From positions 372,001 to 436,000 of the forward strand of contig NZ_JAHSPG010000001.1 of assembly GCF_019130065.1 (NCBI RefSeq): a DNA stretch of 64,000 nucleotides. The letters are read 5' to 3'. A program made the translations under genes and the position numbers. The notes below the pieces were generated by a model. That model made no database searches, was not told the DNA's origin, and worked only from the letters and a program-made list of their open reading frames with translations. Origin of the DNA: Pinibacter aurantiacus (lineage in GTDB: Bacteria > Bacteroidota > Bacteroidia > Chitinophagales > Chitinophagaceae). This document shows, piece by piece, positions 1-8,751 of the stretch; the first letter of the stretch is position 1; each line of letters begins with the position of its first letter.

Positions 1-126
1 AACAGAGAAGTGAGGAGGGCGCATTCCTATTTTTTTTGCAACATAATCATTGCGATAGCCACTGATATCGATTAAATGGGCAAGGCTGGCTTTCAGGGTT
101 TTATAATTTTCGACTGCTGCAATCAT
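1..126 (-). CDS. Partial small protein, probable HTH DNA-binding protein (runs off left edge)
   Basis: An open frame reads leftwards from an ATG at 124-126 to the window edge and gives 42 residues with no stop. The visible part is helical and contains the segment SGYRNDYVAKKIGM. That segment resembles the first helices of an XRE-type helix-turn-helix, as in small antitoxin-like or phage-repressor-like proteins. Only the N-terminus is visible, so the family cannot be confirmed and a partner gene would lie outside the window. Seen: the open frame and start. Inferred: DNA binding. Confidence 0.5.
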   Translation of the reverse strand, partial: MIAAVENYKTLKASLAHLIDISGYRNDYVAKKIGMRPPHFSV

Positions 127-187
127 AACCAGAATTTATAATTACAAACTTACGTAATTATAATTACACATCTAATCCTCTATAAAT

Positions 188-220
188 AAAAAATCCCTCC
201 GCAAGCGGAGGGACCTTTTA
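188..220 (-). terminator. Rho-independent terminator of the small lipoprotein gene
   Basis: A perfect GC-rich stem (TCCCTCCG against CGGAGGGA, loop CAAG) lies at 194-213. Read on the minus strand it is followed by a T-rich stretch (ATTTTTTATT). It sits 18 bases beyond the stop of the small lipoprotein gene and could also stop transcripts from the left. Confidence 0.85.
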
Positions 221-237
221 TATCTTATAAGCTGAAC

Positions 238-450
238 TTATTTTTTCAAAGAGTCAACTTTAGCTTTAACTGTGTCAACTGCAGCTTTAGCAGTAGAATC
301 GATAGTAGCTTTAGCGCTGTCAGCAACTGCAGTAACTGCAGAATCAGTAGCTTTTACTGTAGAATCAGCAGCTTTAGTTTCTGTAGAAGCAGAATTGTTA
401 CAAGCGGTCATAGCACCTGCGATAGCAAGGATAGCGAAAAATTTTTTCAT
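238..450 (-). CDS. Small Ala/Lys/Asp-rich lipoprotein
   Basis: A 70-residue protein. The start chosen is the ATG at 448-450 (MKKFFAI...), because it gives a complete lipoprotein signal peptide ending in the lipobox TACN, so the mature protein would begin at Cys18. The rest is low-complexity and helical, with repeats of the type ATDSAV/AKATIDST/AKAAVDTVK, like a short surface-anchored amphipathic helix. An in-frame start 63 bases upstream lies beyond a strong promoter and would spoil the signal peptide. Similar tiny Ala-Asp-Lys-rich lipoproteins are common in Bacteroidota. Function is unknown; a loose comparison is Lpp-like spacer lipoproteins. It is monocistronic, with its own promoter and terminator. 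Confidence 0.75.
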   Translation of the reverse strand: MKKFFAILAIAGAMTACNNSASTETKAADSTVKATDSAVTAVADSAKATIDSTAKAAVDTVKAKVDSLKK

Positions 451-483
451 TGTTATTTTTTTAAGGATTGTTAAAACCGGACG

Positions 484-514
484 CAAAACTAGGCGCTTTT
501 TTGAAAAAACCAAA
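484..514 (-). promoter_or_regulatory. Bacteroidota-type promoter of the small lipoprotein gene
   Basis: On the minus strand TTTG (511-514) is separated by 19 nt from TAGTTTTG (484-491), an excellent match to the Bacteroidota -33/-7 consensus TTTG...TAnnTTTG. The predicted start of transcription is near 480, giving a leader of about 30 nt before the ATG at 450. Confidence 0.8.
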
Positions 515-564
515 TTTTCATGTTAGAAAAATGAAAATCAGTGAGTTTGAAGAAAATGTAAGAG

Positions 565-640
565 GTTCGAAGTACGATTTACGAGATATATCGGGGCGCC
601 GCGCCCGAATGACTTTCGTCCATCGTACATCGCACATCGC
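565..640. repeat. Paired-arm repeat, family E (GTACGAT-type)
   Basis: Left arm 568-584 (CGAAGTACGATTTACGA) and right arm 613-640 (CATCGTACATCGCACATCGC) are degenerate inverted versions of a unit of about 7 nt, GTACGAT. A short GC hairpin (GGGCG/CGCCC, 594-606) lies between them. The element ends at the stop codon of the next minus-strand gene. The same family recurs at 7424-7534 and 47824-47911. Confidence 0.7.
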
Positions 641-1233
641 TAATCTTTATCCAACACCCCTTTCACCAACCTGCTCCATTGGAGATTGGCAAAACCTGCA
701 ATAGCAGTTTTGCCCACAATAAAATTTCTTATTTTATCAAAGAAGTTTTGGACCTCTGTATTAGGTTTTTCATTTCTTCCATGAACGGCTGCCAGCACAT
801 CATTATCATGAAGACTTACTTCAAACGTACTCGAAGCATCTTTGTCAAAGAAATGAGCAGTGTCTTCCGTTTCTGCATTGGGATCGCTGGCGGGTTTTAC
901 CGTCATTGTAAATATCCCCTCGCGGTCTTTAATGTCAACAATCTTCACCCAATCATATCCTGAGCCCTCGTTTGAGCCTGGCCCGGGGATATCTATGCGA
1001 ATAAAATCTCCCTCATTCGCAACCCCTTCAAGGTGTTCACCGGTTTCATCCATCAGACAAAAATCCGCGCCATCGTTGCCACACCATTCGTTCCAGTTAT
1101 TTACATTCAGTAATTTATACCTGCCCTGGTTAAACAACCATTGTGCTTCATCAGCCGTTTTACAATGTGCCACTTCCTGAATGTCTTTTGACGAGCCTTT
1201 GGTTTGCTCGGGTATATCTTTTTCGTTTGTCAT
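640..1233 (-). CDS. Conserved-looking protein of unknown function
   Basis: A 197-residue cytoplasmic protein with no signal peptide or membrane segment. It is acidic. Residues 25-55 contain a Trp-rich stretch (WLFNQGRYKLLNVNNWNEW), followed by a probable beta-rich domain with a GSNEGSGYDWVKI segment. I do not recognise the family. Its ATG (1231-1233) lies 3 bases after the stop of the DUF4142 gene, so the two are almost certainly co-transcribed and translationally coupled, and they may act together at the envelope or in stress. Confidence 0.75.
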   Translation of the reverse strand: MTNEKDIPEQTKGSSKDIQEVAHCKTADEAQWLFNQGRYKLLNVNNWNEWCGNDGADFCLMDETGEHLEGVANEGDFIRIDIPGPGSNEGSGYDWVKIVDIKDREGIFTMTVKPASDPNAETEDTAHFFDKDASSTFEVSLHDNDVLAAVHGRNEKPNTEVQNFFDKIRNFIVGKTAIAGFANLQWSRLVKGVLDKD

Positions 1234-1236
1234 GTC

Positions 1237-1869
1237 CTAACTTTTTTGCTTAATGTTTACCAACATTTTTTTGTGATCCTTTACGAGAGGAAGTGTTGCT
1301 TCCAGAAAGTTTTTCATTTTATCGTCGGCAGTTGGCAAAGTAGATTCAAACAGACCAATTGTCTTGTCGTGATTTACAATCATCACACTCAGCCATTTGT
1401 TATCAAAAACATTTCCCGAAGCAGAAGAAAGATCTTTGAGTGCCGTTGCCGCATCTGTTGAAATAGAAGTATCCGCTTTTGCAGAACTATCGGCAATGAC
1501 TTTAAGCTGCTTCAAAAAATTGCTATGATCTTTTATGAGACGATTGGCAACCTGTTTTATGTCGGAATTGGAGCTTTTATTTAGCGCGAGCTTTGCCATT
1601 TTTATCTCCGCCAAATTTCCTTCAATGGCAGTCCTATAAAAATCGGAACTGTGGGAACTGTTTCCTTTTCCGGTGTCATTTCCGTTGCCAGATTGTATGC
1701 CTGAAGTTGCGCTTCCTGTTGAGCCCACTCCTTCGTTTGAGAGATCAGAAGTATCGCCGATCAGCTTCTGTTTTTCTTTCTGGGTTTTGGTAACGTCGCC
1801 GCTCGGATTGTGATTTCCACAGGCGGCGAAAAGCCCGCCAGCGACTATGCATAGATATAAGATTTTCAT
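1237..1869 (-). CDS. DUF4142 lipoprotein
   Basis: A 210-residue exported protein. The start at 1869 gives a lipoprotein signal peptide (MKILYLCIVAGGLFAAC) with the mature Cys at residue 17; the longer in-frame start at 1908 would bury it. A Ser/Gly/Thr-rich linker (about 25-65) is followed by a helical bundle of the DUF4142 / ferritin-like type. Recognisable features are FYRTAIEGNLAEIKMAKLAL, SNSDIKQVANRLIKDHS and a C-terminal LPLVKDHKKML. The family is abundant in Bacteroidota and often described as predicted outer-membrane or stress proteins; no enzymatic role is established. It is first in a two-gene unit with the 640-1233 gene. Confidence 0.8.
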   Translation of the reverse strand: MKILYLCIVAGGLFAACGNHNPSGDVTKTQKEKQKLIGDTSDLSNEGVGSTGSATSGIQSGNGNDTGKGNSSHSSDFYRTAIEGNLAEIKMAKLALNKSSNSDIKQVANRLIKDHSNFLKQLKVIADSSAKADTSISTDAATALKDLSSASGNVFDNKWLSVMIVNHDKTIGLFESTLPTADDKMKNFLEATLPLVKDHKKMLVNIKQKS

Positions 1870-2151
1870 AACAAGGTTCTTTGTTTTACTATCTAACAAA
1901 AGAATCATTCCTGAGCGAAGAAGATTATTAAGCGCAAAAAAGGCAACAGTTCATTTTGGCTTCGCATTGCAAATGCCTTCTGAGGCATGCTTTTTATGCA
2001 ACTAAACCGGGCGCTTTTTCTAATTGGTTAAGTGCCGGAAATCATTTAAAATGAACCGTATATGCAAATTTTATACCACGCCATTATTACATTTTTTAGT
2101 CGCGAGTTGAGGTAAAAACTTATATATTGCTACAATTACCCATTACCAACC

Positions 2152-3750
2152 ATGATTTTAATAGTAGATGACCGGCAGGAAAACCTGTTTTCCCTTAAGA
2201 AGATCCTGTCCCTTAATCAATTTGAAGTTGACACTGCCGAATCCGGCGAAGAGGCTTTAAAAAAGATTCTAAAAAATAAATACGAGCTCATTATCCTGGA
2301 TGTTCAAATGCCAGGCATGGACGGCTTTGAAGTAGCGGAAACCATTAAAGGCTACAGCAAATCAAGAGACATTCCCATCATTTTTCTTTCAGCAGTTAAT
2401 ACGGAAAAAAAATTCGTTACCAAAGGCTATACTTCAGGCGGCATTGATTACATCGCGAAGCCTTTTGATCCTGATATTTTGATGCTCAAAGTCAAAACAT
2501 TTTACAAGCTTCAAACACAAACCAACGAGCTGAATGCCGCGCAAAGAACTTTAAAAGAAGAAATTGAATACAGGAAACAGGCTGAAAATAATCTTTCGCA
2601 AAGTGTTGATGAATTGCGCTCCATACTGGAATCCATTCCTCACATAGCATTCACAACAACTGCCGAAGGCAAGATTGAATTCATCAATCAAAAATGGTAT
2701 TTGTACAGCTATACAAAAGAAATATCGCCCGAAACACTGCCGGGGGAACTGACGCTGGACCAATGCATACAAAAAACGATCGACTCAAAAAGGCAAAATT
2801 CTTTTGAACTAAGCATCAAAGCCTTGCACGATACGGAGTACAGGTATCACACGCTAACGATGACGCCGGTAAAAAAGAATGACGTTATTACAAAATGGGT
2901 GTGCATTCTTACAGATATTCATGAACAAAAAATGGCCACGCAATTGCTGGAGCAGAGAGTAATTGAGCGAACGGAACAACTTCGAAAAATTAATAGCGCC
3001 CTCGAAACCTCGAATCATGAACTACAACAATTTGCCTATATCGCGTCACATGATCTGAAAGAACCGCTAAGAAAAATTCAGTTCTTCAGCGACCTCGTAA
3101 GGACTCGTTATCTTGAAAATGGCTCCGAAGCTTCCTCGTACATGAACCGTATCATTTTATCTTCTGAGAGAATGAAAAACCTGATCACCGATGTTTTGGA
3201 ATACTCAAAACTCTCGATCGGCGCAGGTTTTGAGAAAACAAATCTCAATGAGATCATACAGGATATTCTGAGCGACATGGAACTGCTGATAACGGAGAAA
3301 AAAGCGGTGATCCACGTAGATCAAATTCCGGATATAGAAGCCAATGCTGCACAAATGCGCCAGGTGTTCCAAAATATTTTAAGCAATGCTCTTAAGTTTT
3401 CGAAGAAAGATGTTGTGCCCGAAGTAAATGTTCATGCGCACATCGAAAATTCGTATGAGCATGACGGTTATAGCACTAGCAATGTAGCCGTTTGTAAAAT
3501 AGAAATATCCGACAACGGAATTGGCTTCAATGAAGCCTATCTGGACAAGATCTTTACGATTTTTCAACGATTGAATTCAAAAGAAGAATACGAAGGAACC
3601 GGCATTGGCCTTGCCATTGTAAAAAAGATTATTGAAACGCATAATGGTAGTATAACCGCAAGAAGTGCTGAAGGCAAAGGAAGCTGCTTTATTATTAAAC
3701 TGCCACTTATGCAAAACACGGCAATACAAAGCTTTGCCACATCTCATTAA
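2152..3750 (+). CDS. Response regulator-PAS-histidine kinase
   Basis: A 532-residue cytoplasmic signalling protein. Receiver domain at about 1-118 (DD pair in IVDDRQ, phospho-acceptor Asp in LILDVQMPGMDG, Lys in IAKPF). A coiled-coil linker (about 125-155) leads to a PAS-like domain (about 155-262), then HisKA with the phospho-acceptor His300 in ASHDLKEP, and HATPase_c (N box NILSNALKFS, G1 DNGIGF, G2 GTGIGLAI). The SHDLKEP dimerisation helix is typical of phytochrome-class kinases. No membrane segment, so its input probably arrives by phosphorylation of its own receiver. It is the first gene of a signalling operon; the next kinase begins 35 bases after its stop. Confidence 0.92.
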   Translation: MILIVDDRQENLFSLKKILSLNQFEVDTAESGEEALKKILKNKYELIILDVQMPGMDGFEVAETIKGYSKSRDIPIIFLSAVNTEKKFVTKGYTSGGIDYIAKPFDPDILMLKVKTFYKLQTQTNELNAAQRTLKEEIEYRKQAENNLSQSVDELRSILESIPHIAFTTTAEGKIEFINQKWYLYSYTKEISPETLPGELTLDQCIQKTIDSKRQNSFELSIKALHDTEYRYHTLTMTPVKKNDVITKWVCILTDIHEQKMATQLLEQRVIERTEQLRKINSALETSNHELQQFAYIASHDLKEPLRKIQFFSDLVRTRYLENGSEASSYMNRIILSSERMKNLITDVLEYSKLSIGAGFEKTNLNEIIQDILSDMELLITEKKAVIHVDQIPDIEANAAQMRQVFQNILSNALKFSKKDVVPEVNVHAHIENSYEHDGYSTSNVAVCKIEISDNGIGFNEAYLDKIFTIFQRLNSKEEYEGTGIGLAIVKKIIETHNGSITARSAEGKGSCFIIKLPLMQNTAIQSFATSH

Positions 3751-3784
3751 AAAACTTAAAAAACATATATACTTGAAATCAGAA

Positions 3785-6700
3785 ATGAAATCCTCTTTTA
3801 AACGAAATCTTTATTTGAGTTTTGGTTTTTCATTGTTATTGCTCATCATCAGTACTGTTGCTTCTTATAATAGCATTCAAAACCTTATAAGCAGTGCCAA
3901 GTGGGTAAACCACACCAACCAGGTGCTGGAAAGAGTTGAAAGAACACTTTCGCTTTTAAAGGATGCAGAAAGTGGCCAGCGCGGCTTTCTCTTAACAGGC
4001 AAAGAGGCCTTTCTGGAACCTTATAATGGTGCATATGACAGTGCCTTGAGGTCTCTGCAAATTGTAAAAGATTTAACCGCCGATAATCCTGAACAAACAA
4101 AGAGCTGCGAACAGCTGCATGATATTATCACCAAACGGTTCACCCGGCTTGAATCGATGATCCAGGCAAAGAGAGATCATAATTCCATTGATTTGAATGG
4201 CCTGGATACAGGCAAATTATACATGGACGAGGCCAGAGACATCACTGCGTTAATGATTAACCGCGAGAAAAGATTATTGGATGAGCGTGTGGGCCAGATG
4301 AACAAGTTCGTGGGTATCACGCCGGCACTCATTCTTATAACGGCAATATTGTCGTTCATTATTACCATCGTTTCTTCCGTACGAATCATTAATGACTTTG
4401 ACAAGCGGGCGAAATTGCAAAAGGACCTGGAAGATAAAGACGAGGACATCCAAAGGCGCATCGACATTATACACAATGTTGCCAATACCATTTCTAAAGG
4501 CGATTACGATGTTCGCGTGCAGGACACGGGCGCGGACGGTCTCGGCAACTTGTCTTTTTCACTCAACAAAATGGCGGAATCGCTACAATATTCCTTCAAC
4601 CTGCTTTCAGAAAAGGAATGGACCCAGACAGGCGTGGTAAAGCTTTCTGATAAAATGCTTGGCGAGTATGATTTAAATGTGCTCACCTACAATATAATTG
4701 AATTCGTTGCAAACTATACCAACAGTACAGTTGGTGCTTTTTATGTGGTTGAACCCGATAACAGACTTGTTTTTAAAAATGGATATGCCTTTGACAGCGC
4801 TTACAGAAAAACACTTGAATTCGGGGAAGGTATTTCCGGCCAGGCAGCTCTAAGTGGAAAAGAAATTCTTCTTACAAATGTGCCTGCAGACAACATTGTC
4901 ATCAGCTACGCAACGGGCGCAGCAAAACCGCAGAACGTTATAGCAATACCAGTTTTTTATGAAAGGAAAATAGTTGCTGTAATCGAACTCGCAGCCTTGA
5001 AAACTTATACTCCCATTGATGTCAACTTCCTTCAAGCGTCTGCACACAACATCGGGGTAATATTAAATGCCGTTGAAAACAGAAGAAAACTGCAGGAACT
5101 GCTCGAAGAAACACAGGCTCAATCAGAAGAACTGCAAGCGCAGCACAACGAGCTTGAAAACATGAACACCGAGCTTGAAGCGCAGGCAGAGAAACTACAG
5201 GCATCTGAAGAAGAATTGAAAGTGCAGCAGGAAGAATTGCTCGAAGCCAACCAGGAGCTTGAGGAAAGATCACGTATGCTTGAAGAGCGCAATCAGCAGA
5301 TACATGAAAGAAATGTGGAAATACAACGCAAAGCAGAAGAGCTTGCACTGAGCACAAAATACAAATCTGAATTCCTTGCAAACATGTCGCACGAGTTGCG
5401 CACACCGCTGAATTCCATTCTGCTTTTGTCAAGGTTGATGTCGGAAAACAACGAAAAGAATTTAAGCAATGAACAGATAGAATATGCAAAAGTGATTTTA
5501 AGTTCAGGAAACGGTTTATTGTCACTCATTGATGAAATCCTTGACCTGTCTAAGATTGAAGCCGGCAAGATGGAACTGCAATACAGCCCTGTCAACATCA
5601 GGGATATGGTAGCTGAGCTACAGTCATTGTTTGGCCCAGTAGCCAAGGAAAAAAACGTTTCGTTTGAAGCAACCTTCTCGCCGAAAGCGCCGCAGGTCAT
5701 TGAGACAGATAAAATGCGCCTCGAGCAGATATTGAAAAACCTTATTTCCAACTCGCTTAAGTTTACATCGCAAGGATATATTCAGTTAAAAATATTTACC
5801 GACAGCGAAAACAAAGATGTCATCGTGTTCAGTGTGAAAGACACGGGCATAGGCATTTCAAAAGACAAACAGCAATTGATCTTCGAAGCTTTCCAACAAG
5901 CCGATGGATCAACGCGACGCAAATATGGTGGCACTGGCCTTGGTCTTTCTATCAGCCGGGAACTGGCGAAACTATTGGGCGGAGAAATTCAACTCGATAG
6001 CGAACCGGACCAAGGCAGTGAGTTTCGTGTTTATCTCCCACTTTCAAATAACGCCAGGGAGGTGTTGCAGGCCACAGACATCCCCGCAGTTGGAGAATCT
6101 CAACAACCAAATGAAACTTCGATATTGGAAGAAACCATCAGCAAAGTAAAAGCCCAGCGCTTTATTGCCGATGTTATTCCACAAGACATTCCGGATGACA
6201 GGGCGGCGCTCAAACCAAACGACAAAGTGATTCTCATTGTAGAAGATGATACCAACTTTGCCAAATCGCTTTTGGAATTCACTCGCAAAAAGGGCTACAA
6301 GGGCGTGGTAGCGGTGCGTGGCGACGAAGGCGTTGAGCTGGCGCAAAACCTGCAACCAACGGGCATTCTGCTGGATATACAACTACCCGTAAAAGACGGC
6401 TGGGAAGTGATGGAAGATTTGAAAAGCGATCCTGCAACAAGGCACATCCCTGTTCACATCATGTCATCTTACGAAGTAAAAAACAAAAGCATTTCCAAGG
6501 GTGCGATTGACTTTATCAACAAACCTGTTGCGTTTGAACAGATACAGGAGATCTTCCAGAAGATAGAGCATGTGCTAAACAAGAACCCTCGTAAGGTGCT
6601 GATCGTGGAAGAGAATCCGAAGCATGCAAAAGCGCTGGCTTACTTCCTTGAAACATTTAACGTAAGCGCAGAAATCAAGACCAATGTGAATGATAGTGTG

Positions 6701-7402
6701 AATGCGCTAAAAGAAAAAGAAGTGAATTGCGTCATTCTCGACATGGGCGTTCCTGATCAGAAAGCATATGAAACCCTGGAGCAGGTAAAACAATCACCTG
6801 GCCTGGAAAACACGCCCATCATCATTTTCACTGGCAAAAGTTTATCCAAAGGCGAAGAGCTGCGCATTAAGAAATATGCGGATTCTATTGTGATCAAAAC
6901 CGCCCACTCCTATCAGCGCATTCTGGATGAAGTGTCGTTGTTCCTTCATTTGGTAGAAGAAAAGAAAGAAACGCAAGGCGCCAAGCAATACAAAAATCTT
7001 AGTCTGCTGCATGATGTATTAAAAGATAAAACGGTACTGATCGCTGATGATGATGTTCGCAACATTTACTCGCTAACAAAGTCGCTGGAAAATTTTAACA
7101 TGCATGTGATCTCCGCAATTGACGGCAACGAAGCATTGAAACAATTGGAGGCTAATCCGCAAATTGATATTGTGCTAATGGATATGATGATGCCTGAAAT
7201 GGATGGGTATGAAAGTACAAAGCGAATCAAGGCAAACCCAAAGTTCCGCAATCTTCCTGTAATTGCAGTTACCGCGAAAGCAATGACCGGCGACCGGGAA
7301 AAATGCATTGCAGCGGGCGCCTCAGATTATATTACCAAGCCTGTTGATATTGATCAGCTATTGTCGTTGCTGAGAGTTTGGTTATATGATAGTGGAAAAT
7401 AA
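3785..7402 (+). CDS. Membrane hybrid histidine kinase: CHASE3-HAMP-GAF-HisKA-HATPase-REC-REC-REC
   Basis: A 1205-residue hybrid kinase. The ATG at 3785 was chosen because it is followed directly by a membrane segment (about 8-27); the open frame upstream overlaps the previous gene. Order: CHASE3-like periplasmic domain (about 35-172, with ESGQRGFLLTG), second membrane helix (about 174-198), HAMP (to about 265), GAF (about 297-433), long Glu/Gln coiled coil (about 435-525), HisKA with His536 in SHELRTP, HATPase_c (GIGIS, GTGLGLSIS), then three receivers at about 813-928, 937-1055 and 1082-1202. Each keeps an acceptor Asp (LLDIQLP, ILDMGVP, LMDMMMP). The middle receiver has a Glu-Glu acidic pocket (VEENP) instead of the usual Asp, so its Mg binding may be altered. 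Likely the hub of the local phosphorelay. Confidence 0.93.
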   Translation: MKSSFKRNLYLSFGFSLLLLIISTVASYNSIQNLISSAKWVNHTNQVLERVERTLSLLKDAESGQRGFLLTGKEAFLEPYNGAYDSALRSLQIVKDLTADNPEQTKSCEQLHDIITKRFTRLESMIQAKRDHNSIDLNGLDTGKLYMDEARDITALMINREKRLLDERVGQMNKFVGITPALILITAILSFIITIVSSVRIINDFDKRAKLQKDLEDKDEDIQRRIDIIHNVANTISKGDYDVRVQDTGADGLGNLSFSLNKMAESLQYSFNLLSEKEWTQTGVVKLSDKMLGEYDLNVLTYNIIEFVANYTNSTVGAFYVVEPDNRLVFKNGYAFDSAYRKTLEFGEGISGQAALSGKEILLTNVPADNIVISYATGAAKPQNVIAIPVFYERKIVAVIELAALKTYTPIDVNFLQASAHNIGVILNAVENRRKLQELLEETQAQSEELQAQHNELENMNTELEAQAEKLQASEEELKVQQEELLEANQELEERSRMLEERNQQIHERNVEIQRKAEELALSTKYKSEFLANMSHELRTPLNSILLLSRLMSENNEKNLSNEQIEYAKVILSSGNGLLSLIDEILDLSKIEAGKMELQYSPVNIRDMVAELQSLFGPVAKEKNVSFEATFSPKAPQVIETDKMRLEQILKNLISNSLKFTSQGYIQLKIFTDSENKDVIVFSVKDTGIGISKDKQQLIFEAFQQADGSTRRKYGGTGLGLSISRELAKLLGGEIQLDSEPDQGSEFRVYLPLSNNAREVLQATDIPAVGESQQPNETSILEETISKVKAQRFIADVIPQDIPDDRAALKPNDKVILIVEDDTNFAKSLLEFTRKKGYKGVVAVRGDEGVELAQNLQPTGILLDIQLPVKDGWEVMEDLKSDPATRHIPVHIMSSYEVKNKSISKGAIDFINKPVAFEQIQEIFQKIEHVLNKNPRKVLIVEENPKHAKALAYFLETFNVSAEIKTNVNDSVNALKEKEVNCVILDMGVPDQKAYETLEQVKQSPGLENTPIIIFTGKSLSKGEELRIKKYADSIVIKTAHSYQRILDEVSLFLHLVEEKKETQGAKQYKNLSLLHDVLKDKTVLIADDDVRNIYSLTKSLENFNMHVISAIDGNEALKQLEANPQIDIVLMDMMMPEMDGYESTKRIKANPKFRNLPVIAVTAKAMTGDREKCIAAGASDYITKPVDIDQLLSLLRVWLYDSGK

Positions 7403-7423
7403 CGTGAGAGTGGTATAAATTTT

Positions 7424-7534
7424 TAGATGTAGGATGTTAGAAGTACGATGTACGAAATACATCATAGTACAAGACTATAAAAAATGTGGTACACCGCACA
7501 TCGTACTTCGTACACTGAACATCGAACACATCAA
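7424..7534. repeat. Paired-arm repeat, family E, between hybrid kinase and single receiver
   Basis: Left arm 7424-7458 (GATGTTAGAAGTACGATG, TACG) and right arm 7494-7530 (CACATCGTACTTCGTACA) are inverted copies of GTACGAT/GATGT-type units separated by about 35 nt. It lies inside a signalling operon, so a hairpin here would be transcribed. Confidence 0.75.
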
Positions 7535-7547
7535 TCTTTAACAGCCA

Positions 7548-7913
7548 ATGCAACCAAAAATATTAATAGTCGACGATGATGCCCGCAACGTATTTGCTTT
7601 AACAGCAGTGCTTCGTGCAAAAGGCTACTACTGCATTTCAGCACCGGACGTAAAAGAAGCACTCGCGATACTTACCGGAACCGGCAATATTAAAACTGTT
7701 CTACTGGATATGATGATGCCGGAAATAGATGGCTATGAGGCAATTCCCATTATCCGCAAAATGGAAAAGCATATAGCCACTCCCATAATTGCTGTAACTG
7801 CACAGGCAATGGTGGGCGACCGCGAACGTTGCCTGGCAGCGGGCGCCAATGACTACGTGTCTAAACCGATCAATGTGGATGTGCTGGTAACCTTGTTAAA
7901 AAAATATATTTAA
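7548..7913 (+). CDS. Single-domain response regulator (CheY-like)
   Basis: A 121-residue stand-alone receiver domain: acidic pocket in IVDDDARN, phospho-acceptor Asp in TVLLDMMMPEIDG, and the conserved Lys in YVSKPI. It closely resembles the third receiver of the preceding hybrid kinase (the shared pattern is MMMPE.DGYE...VTA.AM.GDRE.C.AAGA.DY..KP), which suggests duplication or partner exchange. With no output domain it would act by binding another protein or as a phosphate shuttle. cheR starts 10 bases after its stop. Confidence 0.92.
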   Translation: MQPKILIVDDDARNVFALTAVLRAKGYYCISAPDVKEALAILTGTGNIKTVLLDMMMPEIDGYEAIPIIRKMEKHIATPIIAVTAQAMVGDRERCLAAGANDYVSKPINVDVLVTLLKKYI

Positions 7914-7923
7914 TACAGAGGAG

Positions 7924-8751
7924 ATGCTGGAAACTCAAATGGTTAGTGATGGCGAAATGGAACTGTTGATCAGCGACATTTTGAGTATTTACGGATATGA
8001 TTTTACTGATTACTCAAAGGCTTCCCTGAAAAGAAGGCTTAACAGGATTTACATGCTTGATAAATTTCCAAGCTTCGCTGAATTCAGGTACCGGATAAAA
8101 AATGACGCAGCTTATTTCAGCCGCTTTGTAGAAGAAATTACGGTGAACGTAACAGAAATGTTTCGCGACCCATCGTTTTACAAAACACTAAAAGAAGAGG
8201 TATTGCCCGTACTTGCAACGAAACCTTTGATTCGCATATGGCACGCAGGTTGCTCCACCGGTGAGGAAGTATACTCGATGGCCATTATGCTGGAAGAAGC
8301 AAACCTGCTGCAGAAGTCATTGCTTTACGCCACCGATCTCAATCCCTCTGTTTTAGAACGGTTGAAGAAAGGCATTTTCCCATTGAGTCAAATGAAACAG
8401 TACTCCGAGAACTATATTCTTTCCGGGGGCAGAAATGAATTTTCAAAATACTACCGGGCGAAATATGATCTCGCAAAATTTGATGAGAACCTCCAAAAGA
8501 AGATGATCGTTTCAACACACAATCTGGTGTCGGACCGCTCTTTTAACGAGTTTCAACTTATTCTTTGCAGAAACGTCTTAATTTATTTTGACAAACCGCT
8601 TCAGGACAAAGCGCTTGCACTTTTTGATGAAAGCCTTGAAAACCTTGGTTTTCTTGCGTTGGGCGCAAAGGAGAATCTTAAATTTTCGCCCGTTGCCAGG
8701 AAATACAAACAATTGGCCAACAAAGAAAAAATATGGAGGAAAACAAGATAA
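7924..8751 (+). CDS. cheR: CheR-type protein-glutamate methyltransferase
   Basis: A 275-residue SAM-dependent methyltransferase of the CheR family, which esterifies glutamates on chemoreceptor-like proteins. Visible are the N-terminal helical domain (about 1-75), NVTEMFRDP, the SAM-binding WHAGCSTGEEVYS (about 95-107) and CRNVLIYFD (about 218-226). No receptor (MCP), CheA or CheW is nearby, so the substrate is probably a kinase coiled-coil rather than a flagellar receptor, as in other Bacteroidota CheR/CheB clusters; that part is inference. Its last 19 bases overlap cheB. Confidence 0.92.
   Translation: MLETQMVSDGEMELLISDILSIYGYDFTDYSKASLKRRLNRIYMLDKFPSFAEFRYRIKNDAAYFSRFVEEITVNVTEMFRDPSFYKTLKEEVLPVLATKPLIRIWHAGCSTGEEVYSMAIMLEEANLLQKSLLYATDLNPSVLERLKKGIFPLSQMKQYSENYILSGGRNEFSKYYRAKYDLAKFDENLQKKMIVSTHNLVSDRSFNEFQLILCRNVLIYFDKPLQDKALALFDESLENLGFLALGAKENLKFSPVARKYKQLANKEKIWRKTR

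Noticed and set aside
5022-5525. A 167-codon minus-strand frame
   Set aside because: Antisense to the coiled-coil region of the hybrid kinase; Leu/Cys composition reflects the complement of Glu/Gln codons.
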